From Labilibaculum euxinicum (GTDB lineage: Bacteria > Bacteroidota > Bacteroidia > Bacteroidales > Marinifilaceae), in NCBI RefSeq assembly GCF_009795715.1, contig NZ_WTCR01000002.1, positions 466,930 to 530,929 on the forward strand: a stretch of 64,000 bases of DNA. The letters are read 5' to 3'. The position numbers and the translations under genes were made by a program. The notes beneath the pieces are model-generated. The model saw only the letters and a list, made by a program, of their open reading frames with translations, was not told where the DNA came from and searched no databases. Below, one piece after another: positions 9,620-19,514 of this stretch (its first letter is position 1; the number at the start of each line of letters is the position of its first letter).

Positions 9620-10786
9620 TTATCTAATTTTTTTGAATGATTTATTGACTACATCTGTGAGTCGTTTGAAAACATCCTCCTCACTTCCCAATCCATTTAC
9701 AATTTCAAATTTATCCTGTTTGGAGTAGTAGTTACTCACTTTTATACTTCTTTTTTCAAATTGCTCAAGTCTGTGAATAATGATATCAGTATCATCATAA
9801 AGTCTTTTTCCTTCTGTTTTTCCTCTGTAGGTCAAACGTTTAATCGATTCTAGCGTAGAAACATCCAAATTAATTGAAGAAGTTACAACCGAGCCAAGTT
9901 TTCTTAACAGACCATCTAATATGTATGCCTGAACAATTGTTCGGGGAAACCCCTTAAAAATAAAACCATTGGCATCCGGATGTTTCCGAATTTGTCTTTC
10001 AATTAGTCGAATAGCAATTTCATCAGGAACAATATCTCCTTTTTCCATATATGTCTTTGCGCTTTGTCCCATTTCTGTGTCCTTTTTGATTTCCTGACGC
10101 ATCAAATGTCCTGTTGAAATGTATTCGAGATTAAATTGTTCGGCTAATTTTCTTCCTTGAGTTCCTTTTCCTGATCCGGGAGGGCCTAATAAAACCAGGT
10201 TAATCCATGATTTTTGAAGAGTTTGGTCTACTACTGAGGTCAATCGTTCAAAAATCTGGTCAATACCACCCAACCCATCAATACCATGATATATTTCTTT
10301 CTCCTTGTAAAAATTTGCAACCGGAGCAGTTTTGGTATCATATTCTTTTAATCGAACACTAATTACTTCCTCGGTATCATCTGACCGATTCTCCTTTTTT
10401 GCACGATCCAGTAAACGATTGCGAAGTTGATCTGTGGGAACTTCTAAACTTAGCATACAGTCAAGTTTAGTATTCATTTTTAACAGCAAGCCTTCAAGAA
10501 TATAGGCTTGTACAGTTGTTCTTGGAAATCCATCAAAAAGAAAACCATTTACCTCAGTATCGGTTTGAATACGTTCTTCCATGATTTGAACGATAATTTC
10601 ATCGGGAACAAGTCCTCCCCTTTTTATTATGTCTTTAGCTTGCAGACCCAACTCGGTTCCTTCGGCAATCTCACCTCTTAGAATATCACCTGTTGATATA
10701 TAGGCAAGATTGTATTTTTCGATAAGCATTTTTGATTGAGTTCCTTTACCTGCTCCAGGTGGGCCAAAAAGTGCAATATTTAACAT
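9620..10786 (-). CDS. adk: Tandem (double-domain) adenylate kinase
   Basis: 388 aa, twice the usual length of about 190. Two complete Adk-like units are fused: unit 1 (about 1-192) has P-loop GPPGAGKGT at 8-16, FDGFPRT at 84-90 and LID arginine context ENRSDDTEEV; unit 2 (about 193-388) has P-loop GPPGSGKGT at 201-209, but the AMP-site motif is FKGFPRT (D85 becomes K278) and the LID motif is altered to EGKRLYDD. Adenylate kinase interconverts ATP+AMP and 2 ADP in the cytoplasm. Unit 1 looks fully catalytic; unit 2 keeps ATP-binding features but may have changed substrate or a regulatory role (inference). No other adk is in the window. Confidence 0.9.
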   Translation of the reverse strand: MLNIALFGPPGAGKGTQSKMLIEKYNLAYISTGDILRGEIAEGTELGLQAKDIIKRGGLVPDEIIVQIMEERIQTDTEVNGFLFDGFPRTTVQAYILEGLLLKMNTKLDCMLSLEVPTDQLRNRLLDRAKKENRSDDTEEVISVRLKEYDTKTAPVANFYKEKEIYHGIDGLGGIDQIFERLTSVVDQTLQKSWINLVLLGPPGSGKGTQGRKLAEQFNLEYISTGHLMRQEIKKDTEMGQSAKTYMEKGDIVPDEIAIRLIERQIRKHPDANGFIFKGFPRTIVQAYILDGLLRKLGSVVTSSINLDVSTLESIKRLTYRGKTEGKRLYDDTDIIIHRLEQFEKRSIKVSNYYSKQDKFEIVNGLGSEEDVFKRLTDVVNKSFKKIR

Positions 10787-10880
10787 GTACTGAAATTTAG
10801 ATTTGTTACGGTTGTAATTGGTTTAAAAATAATAAAAATTTGATTTGATAAAAGAAATTATTCAAATGTTACTCTTCGAA

Positions 10881-11255
10881 TTATTTAAGAAAAATCAGAA
10901 ATGAGATTTTATGACTATTTAAATTTCTAAAAGTGCTGAGAGCCCAGCATAATAGATGTAATAATCCCAAAAAAAAGAAGGTTGGAAAAACAGGCCCGTT
11001 CCAAAAGGAATAATTGGCTATTGCAAAAAATATGTATCCCCAAATTAAAAGAAGGCTTCCTATAAATTCAAATTTCCAGACTACAATTAATCCCATTAGC
11101 ATTATGACATTGGCTGAAAACAACTTGATTTCTTGTTCAGACATCAAATTTAAATCGGGAGAACCAATTTGGATTGCAAACCAAATAAAAAATAGGAATA
11201 AGAAAATTCCTAAAAAACGTGCAATCCAACGAAGTATGGTAACGAATAGTTTCAA
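10881..11255 (-). CDS. Small integral membrane protein of unknown function
   Basis: 124 aa with four likely membrane helices (about 8-28, 45-62, 64-83 and 88-108), for example FLGIFLFLFFIWFAI and VIMLMGLIVVWKF. I do not recognise a functional motif; the pattern is that of small uncharacterised Bacteroidota membrane proteins. It sits between adk and a divergent zinc-ribbon gene, with no sign of an operon. Confidence 0.65.
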   Translation of the reverse strand: MKLFVTILRWIARFLGIFLFLFFIWFAIQIGSPDLNLMSEQEIKLFSANVIMLMGLIVVWKFEFIGSLLLIWGYIFFAIANYSFWNGPVFPTFFFLGLLHLLCWALSTFRNLNSHKISFLIFLK

Positions 11256-11477
11256 GTTTTGTCCTTTTTACGATTTGGAAGATTTTTAAATATGCTTTTA
11301 TCAAATATAGCCGAATTAATAGGTAATTGAAAATTACGGCACTAGAATAAATTAAAAAAGGATACTTGAGTATCAAACAGATGGTGTAGTTCGTTGAATA
11401 TTAGTGGATTTAAATTGACATTCTTCTAGTAAAGCCTTATATTTTATTTATGGAATAATCCATTTAAATATATTGTT

Positions 11478-11879
11478 ATGAAGGCTAATTATTTATGTCC
11501 GAAGTGCAGAACTTATCTAAATGTTGGAGATAAAATTGTTATTTCGGCTAAAAATGCGAGAGGATATAAAGGGATTCTATTATTTAGTATTCATTTAGGA
11601 GATTATGAAATTAAAAAGCATTCCAATTTTGATATCGAGGAGAATGAAAGCCTCAGCATGTTTTGCCCTTGTTGTCATAAAAGTTTAAGACATCCAAAGG
11701 TACACAATAATATTTTCAAAATTTTAATGCAGGATGCTGAAGATCAGGAATATGAAATTCTATTCTCGGGTGTGTACGGAGAAAGATGTACCTATCAAAT
11801 TAAGGAGGAAAAAGTTAGTTCCTTTGGAAAAGATGCTGGGAAATATCTCAATTTCACAAATCTAATTAACATGTCCTAG
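11478..11879 (+). CDS. Zinc-ribbon protein of unknown function
   Basis: 133 aa. Two cysteine pairs, CPKC at residues 7-10 and CPCC around 63-66, frame a short beta-rich insert and should form one zinc site. The C-terminal part (EYEILFSGVYGERCTYQI) is another beta-rich segment with one more Cys. No signal peptide or membrane helix, so cytoplasmic. The family seems common in Bacteroidota but has no role known to me. Monocistronic; convergent with the TRIC-type gene. Confidence 0.7.
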   Translation: MKANYLCPKCRTYLNVGDKIVISAKNARGYKGILLFSIHLGDYEIKKHSNFDIEENESLSMFCPCCHKSLRHPKVHNNIFKILMQDAEDQEYEILFSGVYGERCTYQIKEEKVSSFGKDAGKYLNFTNLINMS

Positions 11880-11920
11880 AAGAGTGACAAAATTATTAGT
11901 AAAATAGTATCACTTGACTA

Positions 11921-12532
11921 TTAGTATTTTAATACGGGCAGCGATATTTTAAAACGTATACAGATTATTCTTATAATTATAATACAGGCAATGGTAATGA
12001 ATTGATTTAGAGCAGAGGCTATACCAAGAGAATTGAGAGCAATAAAAAGAATTCCTCCAACCAAACAAGCTACTGCATAAATCTCTTTTCTGAAAATTAA
12101 CGGGATATCATTACAAAGAGTATCCCTAATAACACCTCCCATTACAGCAGAAAACAAACCCATTATTATGGATAGAAAGGGATGTATTCCCAAGTTTAGG
12201 GATTTTTCTATTCCTATGATGGTAAACACACCAATACCGATTGTATCAAACAAAAAGAGAGTTCGTTTTAAAGTCATGATGTGCTCTTTAAAAAGAAAAG
12301 TTAGCGCAACACCAATAGATATAACTATAAGGTAGTTAATGTCACTGATCCAGCCAACCGGGAAATTTCCCAAAATTACGTCGCGAAGTGTTCCTCCGCC
12401 TATTGCAGTAATGAATCCAATAAAGTAAGCGCCAAAAAGGTCGAGCTTTTTATTTGCCGCAGACAATGTGCCACTGATAGCAAATACAAGAGTTCCTAAT
12501 AAATCAAATCCGTATAAGATCGTCATAGTCAT
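11921..12532 (-). CDS. TRIC/UPF0126 family cation channel protein
   Basis: About 203 aa starting at MTMTILYGFD; an upstream ATG at 12550 would add six residues. Seven hydrophobic helices arranged as two inverted triple-helix repeats, each with the signature glycine-rich kink: GGGTLRD near residue 44 and GGVIRD near 131. Bacterial relatives of eukaryotic TRIC channels form trimeric K+ or Na+ permeable pores in the inner membrane. Single gene; physiological role not evident from neighbours. Confidence 0.85.
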   Translation of the reverse strand: MTMTILYGFDLLGTLVFAISGTLSAANKKLDLFGAYFIGFITAIGGGTLRDVILGNFPVGWISDINYLIVISIGVALTFLFKEHIMTLKRTLFLFDTIGIGVFTIIGIEKSLNLGIHPFLSIIMGLFSAVMGGVIRDTLCNDIPLIFRKEIYAVACLVGGILFIALNSLGIASALNQFITIACIIIIRIICIRFKISLPVLKY

Positions 12533-12575
12533 ATTTATAATGCCACACAAAAATCAATAAAATAATTGAATAGAG

Positions 12576-12609
12576 AAAAAAAAGGGATGAGATTTAATAA
12601 ATCTCATCC
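12576..12609 (-). terminator. Rho-independent terminator of maeB
   Basis: On the minus strand GGATGAGATTT, a three-base loop and AAATCTCATCC form a perfect 11-pair stem followed by a T tract; it lies 24 bp after the maeB stop. Confidence 0.9.
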
Positions 12610-12632
12610 TTATCTACTAAATATCCTAATTG

Positions 12633-14891
12633 TTACGATTGAGCATCAACAACAGCAATGGCTGTCATATTAATAATTTCACGAACCGAACAACCCATTG
12701 GAATAATGTGGAATGGTTTTGCTGTTCCTAATAAAATTGGTCCAATATTTTCTGATCCATCTAAATCTTTCATTAATTTATAGGCAATATTTCCGGAACT
12801 TAGATTTGGAAATATTATGGTATTTACATCTTTCCCTTTAATTTTAGTAAAGCCAAATGTCTGATCTCTTAAATTCTTATCAAGAGCAAAGTTCAATTGC
12901 ATTTCTCCATCTATCAATAAATCAGGATTATTTGTGTGTAATTTTGAAATTGCTTTATTAACTTTTACAGGACTTCCCTTTCTCACTGATCCAAAATTAG
13001 AGTAGGAAACCATAGCCATTACCGGTTCGATATTAAATGTTTTTAAGGCTCGGGCAGTACTCAATGTAGTGTCAACCAACGAATCTGATGTGGGTTCCGC
13101 ATTAACAGTGGTATCTGCAAAAAACAGAGGCCCTTTTTTCGTCATGATGATATTCATGCCAACTAAAGTTTTCATACCTTCTTCTATACCAATTACTTTA
13201 CTTGCTACTTTCAGAGCCTCAAAATAGCGTGTAGCATATCCGGAGATAAAAGCGTCAGCATCACCATTTTCAACCATCATTGCTCCAAAATAGTTGCGGT
13301 CGAACATTTTTTCAACAGCTTCTTTAAGAGTTAAACCTTTACGACCTCGTTTTTCACACAAAACATTTGCGTAATGGTTCCTTCTTCCCGCTTCTGCTTG
13401 AGAACGGATATCGATAATTTCAGCCCCGTTGAGATCCAATTCATTTTCCAACACAATTCTTTGAATGTTTTCAGGGTTACCTAAAATAATAGGCTTTGCA
13501 ATTCCATCGTGAAGAACAATTTGTGCTGCTTTTAAAACATTAAAGTTATTTCCTTCAGCAAAAACCACACGTTTTGGGTTGCATTTTGCTTTGTCGAAGA
13601 TTGTCCTTATTAGTTCATTTTCAGTTCCTAAGCGTTGTTTTAATTCTTCGGAATAAGCATCCCAATCAGTAATTATTTTTCGGGCGACACCCGATTCTAC
13701 TGCTGCTTTAGCAACCGCAACTGCTACACTTGAGACCAAACGTGGATCCATAGCTTTGGGGATAATATAATGACGACCAAATATGATATTTGATTCATTA
13801 TAAGCGGCATGTACAGATTCCGGCACAGGTTCTTTTGCCAGTTTTGCAATGGCATGAACCGATGCTATTTTCATTTCTTCATTAATTGTACTTGCCCGAA
13901 CATCCAGAGCACCTCTAAAAATATAAGGAAATCCCAATACATTATTAATTTGGTTTGGATAATCTGAGCGCCCCGTTGCTACAATTACACCTTCTTTGGA
14001 TTCAATAGCTTCATTGTAGTCAATTTCAGGATCAGGATTTGCCAGAGCAAATACAACAGGTTTATCAGCCATGGAACTTACCATTTTCTTATTTACGATT
14101 CCTCCAATAGATAATCCTAAAAATACATCAGCACCAACCAATGCCTGTTCCAATGTGTCAATATTGCGTTCGGTTATGAATTGTTTTTTCTGACTGTTTA
14201 AATCGGTTCTTTTTTTATTTACCACCCCACGACTATCACACATAATTATGTTCTCCGGTTTAACACCAAGAGAAATATACAATTTTGTACATGAAACAGC
14301 TGCAGCACCTGCTCCATTAACAACAACAGAAATATCTTCAATTTTCTTTCCATTAATTTCCAAAGCATTTAATAAACCTGCTGCTGAAATAATAGCCGTT
14401 CCATGTTGATCATCGTGCATAACAGGAATATCCAACTCATCCTTTAAGCGTTGTTCAATTTCGAAGCATTCAGGAGCTTTGATATCCTCAAGATTTATTC
14501 CGCCAAAAGTTGGAGCAATCGCTTTAACGGTTTCAACGAATTTATCCACATCTGTTGCATCTACTTCAATATCGAATACGTCAATATCTGCAAATATTTT
14601 GAATAATAAACCTTTTCCTTCCATTACGGGTTTGCCTGCCAATGCACCAATATTTCCTAATCCCAAAACAGCTGTTCCGTTAGAAATTACGGCGACTAAG
14701 TTACCTTTTGCAGTGTATTTGTAAGCATTCTCAGGATCTTTCTCGATTTCCAGACATGGCTCTGCAACCCCGGGACTGTAGGCTAAAGCTAAATCTCGTT
14801 GAGTTCTATAGGGTTTTGTAGGAATCACTTCAATTTTACCGGGGCGACCTTCTGAGTGATATTTTAAAGCATCTGTGTTTTTTTTTGACAT
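12633..14891 (-). CDS. maeB: NADP-dependent malic enzyme with phosphotransacetylase-like domain
   Basis: 752 aa from [12 protein letters not shown]; an ATG 33 bp upstream (14924) is possible but lies outside the conserved start. The N-terminal half (about 1-425) is a malic enzyme that converts malate to pyruvate and CO2: YSPGVAEPC, the catalytic lysine region [15 protein letters not shown], metal site [12 protein letters not shown] and a Rossmann segment VVNGAGAAA. The C-terminal half (about 430-752) is the phosphate acetyltransferase-like domain typical of MaeB proteins, often regulatory and able to sense acetyl-CoA. Likely supplies pyruvate and NADPH. Monocistronic. Confidence 0.95.
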   Translation of the reverse strand: MSKKNTDALKYHSEGRPGKIEVIPTKPYRTQRDLALAYSPGVAEPCLEIEKDPENAYKYTAKGNLVAVISNGTAVLGLGNIGALAGKPVMEGKGLLFKIFADIDVFDIEVDATDVDKFVETVKAIAPTFGGINLEDIKAPECFEIEQRLKDELDIPVMHDDQHGTAIISAAGLLNALEINGKKIEDISVVVNGAGAAAVSCTKLYISLGVKPENIIMCDSRGVVNKKRTDLNSQKKQFITERNIDTLEQALVGADVFLGLSIGGIVNKKMVSSMADKPVVFALANPDPEIDYNEAIESKEGVIVATGRSDYPNQINNVLGFPYIFRGALDVRASTINEEMKIASVHAIAKLAKEPVPESVHAAYNESNIIFGRHYIIPKAMDPRLVSSVAVAVAKAAVESGVARKIITDWDAYSEELKQRLGTENELIRTIFDKAKCNPKRVVFAEGNNFNVLKAAQIVLHDGIAKPIILGNPENIQRIVLENELDLNGAEIIDIRSQAEAGRRNHYANVLCEKRGRKGLTLKEAVEKMFDRNYFGAMMVENGDADAFISGYATRYFEALKVASKVIGIEEGMKTLVGMNIIMTKKGPLFFADTTVNAEPTSDSLVDTTLSTARALKTFNIEPVMAMVSYSNFGSVRKGSPVKVNKAISKLHTNNPDLLIDGEMQLNFALDKNLRDQTFGFTKIKGKDVNTIIFPNLSSGNIAYKLMKDLDGSENIGPILLGTAKPFHIIPMGCSVREIINMTAIAVVDAQS

Positions 14892-15236
14892 TATCCTTAG
14901 TGTTTTGTTAAAATATTGAATCAATAGTTTATTATTGTTGTTAGCTACAAAGATGGGAATTATTGTATCGGATTAATATGCGAAACGTCTCAAAATAATT
15001 ATGAAATCAGTATTTGACTGGGACTCTACCGGTTAGAAAAAATGGCAAATAAAGGAATATTTCTAGATTTATATAGTCAGATTGTTACATATGGAATTGG
15101 ATCTGCTATTGATCTCTTTTTTAAGGATATTTCCAGTGGGCTTTCCTAATGGAGCAATGAAATATTAGATTCGAAAGCAAATAAAAAGGGATACCCAAAA
15201 AAGGTATCCCAGTTTAATTATATTTTTTGGAAATTA
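14892..15236. other. Intergenic region upstream of maeB
   Basis: 345 bp. It holds a CATCTTTG (7 of 8 to the -7 consensus) on the minus strand around 14950-14957 as a possible maeB promoter, and on the plus strand a 35-codon ORF at 15042-15149 (MANKGIFLDLYSQ...) of uncertain reality. The terminator of the neighbouring TPR gene lies at its right end. Nothing else recognised. Confidence 0.4.
15183..15210 (-). terminator. Rho-independent terminator of TPR gene
   Basis: Minus-strand GGGATACC stem with GGTATCCC, a seven-base T-rich loop and a T tract, 27 bp after the stop. Confidence 0.85.
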
Positions 15237-15968
15237 CTATAACAAACCTTTGATAGTTGTAATTGTAGAAGTAACATCCTCTCTGGCAGGAGCTATAGCT
15301 TTTGCTTTGTTTAATTCAACAATAGCTTTTTGAAAGTAAGTTTTAGCTTTCGCAGATTCTGCTTTATAATTTTCAGGATCAGTATTTGCAGTAGGAGTTG
15401 CGGCCTGCATAATTTTAGCTCCTTTGTTATAGTACAAAGTACCTAAGCTAAACAATGCATCAACTTGCAATTTAGATTTTACGCTACCGGCTTTTTTGTA
15501 CAAATCTTCTGCAACTTCAAATTTATCAGCCTTTTGAGCAGTTTGTCCTTCAAGTAGATAATGCTTTGCAAGTTCAGAAACTAGTTTAGAGTTTTTTGTT
15601 GGACAAGCTGCAATGCCTTTATTTAAAGTCACAATCATATCCTCATATTTTTTCTGGCTTTTTTGAGCTTTAGCTTCGTACAGATATGCGATGGATGTTT
15701 TGTATTTATTTTCAACTGATTGACCAAAATACTGTTCCGCTTTCGCGTAATTTTTCAGTTTAATTGCGCAATATCCTAAATTAAACACCAACGCAGGATC
15801 TTTTTCTGTGTCTTCAGCAGCTAAATATTTTTCATAGTTTACAAGAGCTGTTTTATAATCTTTCGATTTCAGAGCGGTATTGCCATCATTTTTAAATTGA
15901 GCTGCTGATTGAGCAAACACACCAACTGCACTAAAACAAATCGCAAGAATCAGAATAAATTTTTTCAT
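15237..15968 (-). CDS. Exported tetratricopeptide-repeat protein
   Basis: 243 aa. Signal peptide MKKFILILAICFSAVGVFAQ with cleavage near Ala19. The mature protein is lysine/alanine-rich helical TPR (for example KDYKTALVNYEKYLA, KNYAKAEQYFGQSVE, KYEDMIVTLNKGIA). Probably periplasmic. Related in style to the 5324-6493 product but shorter. Own terminator; partner unknown. Confidence 0.85.
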   Translation of the reverse strand: MKKFILILAICFSAVGVFAQSAAQFKNDGNTALKSKDYKTALVNYEKYLAAEDTEKDPALVFNLGYCAIKLKNYAKAEQYFGQSVENKYKTSIAYLYEAKAQKSQKKYEDMIVTLNKGIAACPTKNSKLVSELAKHYLLEGQTAQKADKFEVAEDLYKKAGSVKSKLQVDALFSLGTLYYNKGAKIMQAATPTANTDPENYKAESAKAKTYFQKAIVELNKAKAIAPAREDVTSTITTIKGLL

Positions 15969-16094
15969 ACTAAATTACTTTTATGATTAATTATATAATT
16001 GATTTTCTTTTAAAACAAGCCTAAAAATAACGATTTCATATAAAAATCAAATAAAAATAATGGAAAAATATTATTCAATATTTTTTTATCATTT

Positions 16095-16937
16095 TTATAT
16101 CGCCTGAGATAGTTTAATTACCTCTTCAACAAAATAATCGTTTTTAATGACATAAGAATCATATTTAGTTAAGTCGTTACTTTCGATTAATTGCTTAAGC
16201 TTGTCTGTATATACATCTCCTATTTCTGAATATTTATTAAGTAAAGGAATTAATTCAAATGGTTTCTCAGATATATATCTTTCTTGTCTAAATTCATCAT
16301 AAGCATTCACTCTGGCAATTGTTTCAAAGTAATCGTTTACTGATTCTTCGATAGATGCATAACTTCTTACATAAATTCTTGTTGAATCTCTTCCTACGAG
16401 TGCCTGTATGCGGTTTTCGCCTGCATCATAAGACCATATACCAAAAACATTATTGCCTTCGTTAAAAAAGCGTGACGATCCCCAGCCTGACTCTAATGCT
16501 GCTTGTCCCAAAACGATACTTGCAGGATGTGGCTTCAGTCTTATTTTTAACTCCGGAATTTCATTACAATTGTAGGTTTCAAACAATTTGTAAAGAAAAA
16601 GACTATCTTTTTTCATCATTATCGGATGTGAAAGCAACCAATGTTCGATGTGTTCTACTCTTGTAATTTTTTGATATAAAGAGTATTGAGAAACTAATAT
16701 AGATGGTAATAACATTTCTACAAACTTCATCTTTTTCTCATCAACAGGTAAACCTCTTAACGATACCACTTTAGTATAAATATAAGGGGTTACGCATGAG
16801 TCTAAAATTGCATGTACATCCTCGACATTCTCAATTACTGCAAATTGAGGAAGAATAGATATTTGAGTGAAGGTGCTGGATTTTTTGCAACTTACAAGAA
16901 TAAATAAGCTAAGAATGGAAAGAATTACAACGCGCAT
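16095..16937 (-). CDS. Bax-like glucosaminidase-domain lipoprotein
   Basis: 280 aa. Lipoprotein signal MRVVILSILSLFILVSC with lipobox LVSC, Cys17 as lipidated residue. The domain at about 130-230 matches the mannosyl-glycoprotein endo-beta-N-acetylglucosaminidase/Bax family: ASIVLGQAALESGWGSSRF with the catalytic Glu, then NNVFGIWSY and RSYASIEESVNDYF. Expected to cleave peptidoglycan glycan strands at the envelope. It lies downstream of the cobamide operon but behind that operon's terminator, so separate transcription is likely. Confidence 0.9.
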   Translation of the reverse strand: MRVVILSILSLFILVSCKKSSTFTQISILPQFAVIENVEDVHAILDSCVTPYIYTKVVSLRGLPVDEKKMKFVEMLLPSILVSQYSLYQKITRVEHIEHWLLSHPIMMKKDSLFLYKLFETYNCNEIPELKIRLKPHPASIVLGQAALESGWGSSRFFNEGNNVFGIWSYDAGENRIQALVGRDSTRIYVRSYASIEESVNDYFETIARVNAYDEFRQERYISEKPFELIPLLNKYSEIGDVYTDKLKQLIESNDLTKYDSYVIKNDYFVEEVIKLSQAI

Positions 16938-17070
16938 TACTTGTTATTGTTATTTTAGGATTGCTAAAATAGCTATTTCTTTCTCAGAATTAGCTTTTAA
17001 ACATTTTAAATAAGATAAATTCTATGAAACACGAGATTTAATATAAACTAAATAGACTTGTTTTGAAACA

Positions 17071-17102
17071 AAAAAATCAGAAACAAATTTGTCTCTGATT
17101 TT
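17071..17102 (-). terminator. Terminator of the cobamide operon
   Basis: Near-perfect palindrome on the minus strand (AAATCAGAGACAAATTTG with its complement, one mismatch) followed by a T run, 20 bp after the cobC stop. Confidence 0.85.
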
Positions 17103-17122
17103 CATATATTCTGGTGCAATTG

Positions 17123-17659
17123 CTATTTTGAGATTGATATAATCGTTACCTCACCAAAATCTACTGCTGGCTCGTTAAATGAATCTTCTAATTTAATATC
17201 CTTTACTATAGCATTTATAGTGCGTATAACACCACCATGAGTGAAAACCGCTATTTTTTTACAGTCTTTTAGTTTGATTTCGTTCCAAAATTCAAAAACC
17301 CGATCGCGAAGCATTACAAATGATTCTCCATTAGAACATTTCCTATTTACAAAATCTTCCATCCAGGCTGGGAATAAAGGATCTTTAATTTCGTCCCAAA
17401 CTTTTCCTTCCCAATCTCCAAAGTTCAATTCCATTAATCTTATATCCTCTACTACTTGTTCTCCAAAAATATCACTGGCTAACCTCTTGGCTCTTGATAA
17501 CGGGCTTGATACAATAAGATCAAATTCAATATCTTTCAACTGTTCTTTTACAGCTGCCAAATCGTCCTTGTAACTTTCAGCTAAATCAACATCTTTTTGC
17601 CCATAGCAAATGCCTTTCTCAACATTTACTTTTGTATGTCTGATTAAATATATCTCCAT
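17123..17659 (-). CDS. cobC: Alpha-ribazole phosphatase (histidine phosphatase family)
   Basis: 178 aa. Removes the 5'-phosphate from alpha-ribazole-phosphate or from the phosphorylated cobamide at the end of nucleotide-loop assembly. Catalytic motif RHTKVN at residues 7-12 (His8), the GICYGQKDVDL segment typical of CobC, ELNFGDWEGK with the acid, and the second histidine in FTHGGVIR. Last gene of the operon, 1 bp after cobS. The context makes the cobamide role much more likely than a generic phosphoglycerate mutase. Confidence 0.9.
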   Translation of the reverse strand: MEIYLIRHTKVNVEKGICYGQKDVDLAESYKDDLAAVKEQLKDIEFDLIVSSPLSRAKRLASDIFGEQVVEDIRLMELNFGDWEGKVWDEIKDPLFPAWMEDFVNRKCSNGESFVMLRDRVFEFWNEIKLKDCKKIAVFTHGGVIRTINAIVKDIKLEDSFNEPAVDFGEVTIISISK

Positions 17660-17660
17660 C

Positions 17661-18422
17661 TTATAAAACTTGATTAATAATTACCATATAGGATAAATAA
17701 AATACGATTTCACAAACCTGCTGTGTTGCCCCAATGCAATCGCCGGTAAAACCTCCTATCCATTTATTAAAATATCTGCCTAATAAAACTTTACTCAAAA
17801 AAACAGGAATCAGAATAAGGAAAAACTTTATATTTCCCAATAATGCTAAAGGCAGAATACCTGTAATAATTGTGAAAATTAGATTTTTGGCAGATAGTTT
17901 TTGGGAATAATCTTTTGCTTTTGAATTTTCGGTTCGTGCATATTGGTGCGAATTTACCAAGGTAGCAGCAAACATTCTTGAAACTGAGTGGGCTGCAATT
18001 AAAATCAAGGGCAATTGAGCCGCAGATATGGAATACTGACAAAAAAACTTTGTCATCACCAGGAAAACAATACCTGTAACTCCAAATGCTCCAATTAAGG
18101 AATCCTTCATAATTTCAAGGATCCGCTCACGTGTCCAGCCTCCACCAAATCCATCACAAACATCCATAAAACCATCCTCGTGTAATGCTCCTGTAAAAAG
18201 AACGGTGAATCCCATACTTAGCATTACCGATAAATTAAAAGGGAAAACCAAATTGGCAAGATAAAAAACCAAACCTGCCAGCCCACCAATAATTGTACCT
18301 GAAATGGGGAAATATTTGATAGCTTCATGTTGATATTCCTTCTCAAACCGAGCCCATTTGGGAAATGGAATTCTTGTAAAAAAAGATAAGCCTGTAAAAA
18401 ATATGTCAATTTCTCTTCTCAT
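17661..18422 (-). CDS. cobS: Adenosylcobinamide-GDP ribazoletransferase (cobamide synthase)
   Basis: 253 aa integral membrane enzyme that joins adenosylcobinamide-GDP and alpha-ribazole (phosphate). Family signatures: GLSFFTRIP near the N-terminus, LHEDGFMDVCDGFGGGWTRERILEIM-type acidic motif around 80-105 (Mg2+ binding), and the late GDCIGATQQ segment. Five to six membrane helices. Directly abuts cobT and cobC, so translation is probably coupled. Confidence 0.93.
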   Translation of the reverse strand: MRREIDIFFTGLSFFTRIPFPKWARFEKEYQHEAIKYFPISGTIIGGLAGLVFYLANLVFPFNLSVMLSMGFTVLFTGALHEDGFMDVCDGFGGGWTRERILEIMKDSLIGAFGVTGIVFLVMTKFFCQYSISAAQLPLILIAAHSVSRMFAATLVNSHQYARTENSKAKDYSQKLSAKNLIFTIITGILPLALLGNIKFFLILIPVFLSKVLLGRYFNKWIGGFTGDCIGATQQVCEIVFYLSYMVIINQVL

Positions 18423-19472
18423 CTATGCCTGTGAAATTTGATCGCTGTTACTTACGCCAGCATCTTCGAAACTAGCCATTTGGTTTAGGAAATTTACCGA
18501 AGATTCAATAATTGGATAAGCAACCGCAGCTCCTGTGCCCTCGCCCAAGCGCATTCCTAAATCGAGAATTGGCTCCGCTTTAAGATGCTGAAGCATGTGT
18601 TTGTGACCGTTCTCGTTCGATTTGTGTGTAAAAATACAATATTCCAGAACGTCAGAATTTATTTTTGATGCGGCTAAAAGTGCAGAACTAATAATAAAAC
18701 CATCAACCAGAATCACCATTTTCAATTCAGCTGCTTTTAACATTGCTCCAGCAATCATGACAATTTCGAAACCACCGAAATGCGTTAGAATATTTTCAAC
18801 ATAATTATCGCCGTTATAATTAGCAACAGCATTTTTCAGTATTTCATATTTCTTTTTCAAACCTTCGTCATCCCATCCGGTGCCACGGCCAACACATTCT
18901 TTTAAGTCGACTCCAGCTAAAATATGTAATAAAATAGCTGCCGACGAAGTGTTTCCAATTCCCATTTCACCAAAACCGATAATATTGGAGCCTTCCCGGT
19001 GCATTTTATCGCACAGATCTGCACCGCGCTTAATTGCTGTTTTAAATTGCTCCGCAGTCATTGCCGGTTCATTCAAATAACTTTTTGTTCCGTAATTTAC
19101 TTTTGCATTAATAACTCCGGAGCTTTTGTCAAAATCGAAATTTACACCAGCATCAATAATCCGAATATCAATTCCATTCTGACGACCAAAAACATTAATT
19201 GCCGCACCGCCACTAAGAAAATTAGCGACCATCTGCCAGGTAACTTCTTGCGGGTATGGACTAACACCATCAAGTGCAATTCCATGATCTGCGGCAAACA
19301 CCATGATAGTCGGTTGTTTTAATTCCGGACTCAAAGTGTTTTGAATACATCCAATTTTCACGGCCAACTTTTCTAAAACACCTAACGATCCAATCGGTTT
19401 GGTTTTTAAATCAATTTTACTTTGAAGTTGTTCCTTTAACTCATTGTTAGGTTTACTTATATTGAAATTCAT
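18423..19472 (-). CDS. cobT: Nicotinate-nucleotide:base phosphoribosyltransferase CobT, copy 1
   Basis: 349 aa. Transfers ribose phosphate from nicotinate mononucleotide to the cobamide lower-ligand base. Canonical motifs: KPIGSLG, ADHGIALDGVSPYP, the helix EVTWQMVANFLSGGAA that in S. enterica CobT contributes to the base pocket, GEMGIGNTSS, and the catalytic Glu in LGEGTGAAVAYP. It ends one base from cobS. The tandem paralogue lies 42 bp upstream. This copy looks like the standard benzimidazole-type enzyme. Confidence 0.94.
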   Translation of the reverse strand: MNFNISKPNNELKEQLQSKIDLKTKPIGSLGVLEKLAVKIGCIQNTLSPELKQPTIMVFAADHGIALDGVSPYPQEVTWQMVANFLSGGAAINVFGRQNGIDIRIIDAGVNFDFDKSSGVINAKVNYGTKSYLNEPAMTAEQFKTAIKRGADLCDKMHREGSNIIGFGEMGIGNTSSAAILLHILAGVDLKECVGRGTGWDDEGLKKKYEILKNAVANYNGDNYVENILTHFGGFEIVMIAGAMLKAAELKMVILVDGFIISSALLAASKINSDVLEYCIFTHKSNENGHKHMLQHLKAEPILDLGMRLGEGTGAAVAYPIIESSVNFLNQMASFEDAGVSNSDQISQA

Positions 19473-19514
19473 GGATTCGATTTTTTTTGTAATGTAAAAT
19501 TAAATATAAAACAA

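Noticed and set aside
11137..11376. 79-codon minus-strand ORF
   Set aside because: Overlaps the small membrane protein gene in a different frame; low-complexity hydrophobic sequence only.
15042..15149. 35-codon plus-strand ORF upstream of maeB
   Set aside because: Too short, no promoter or homology visible; kept only as a note in the intergenic entry.
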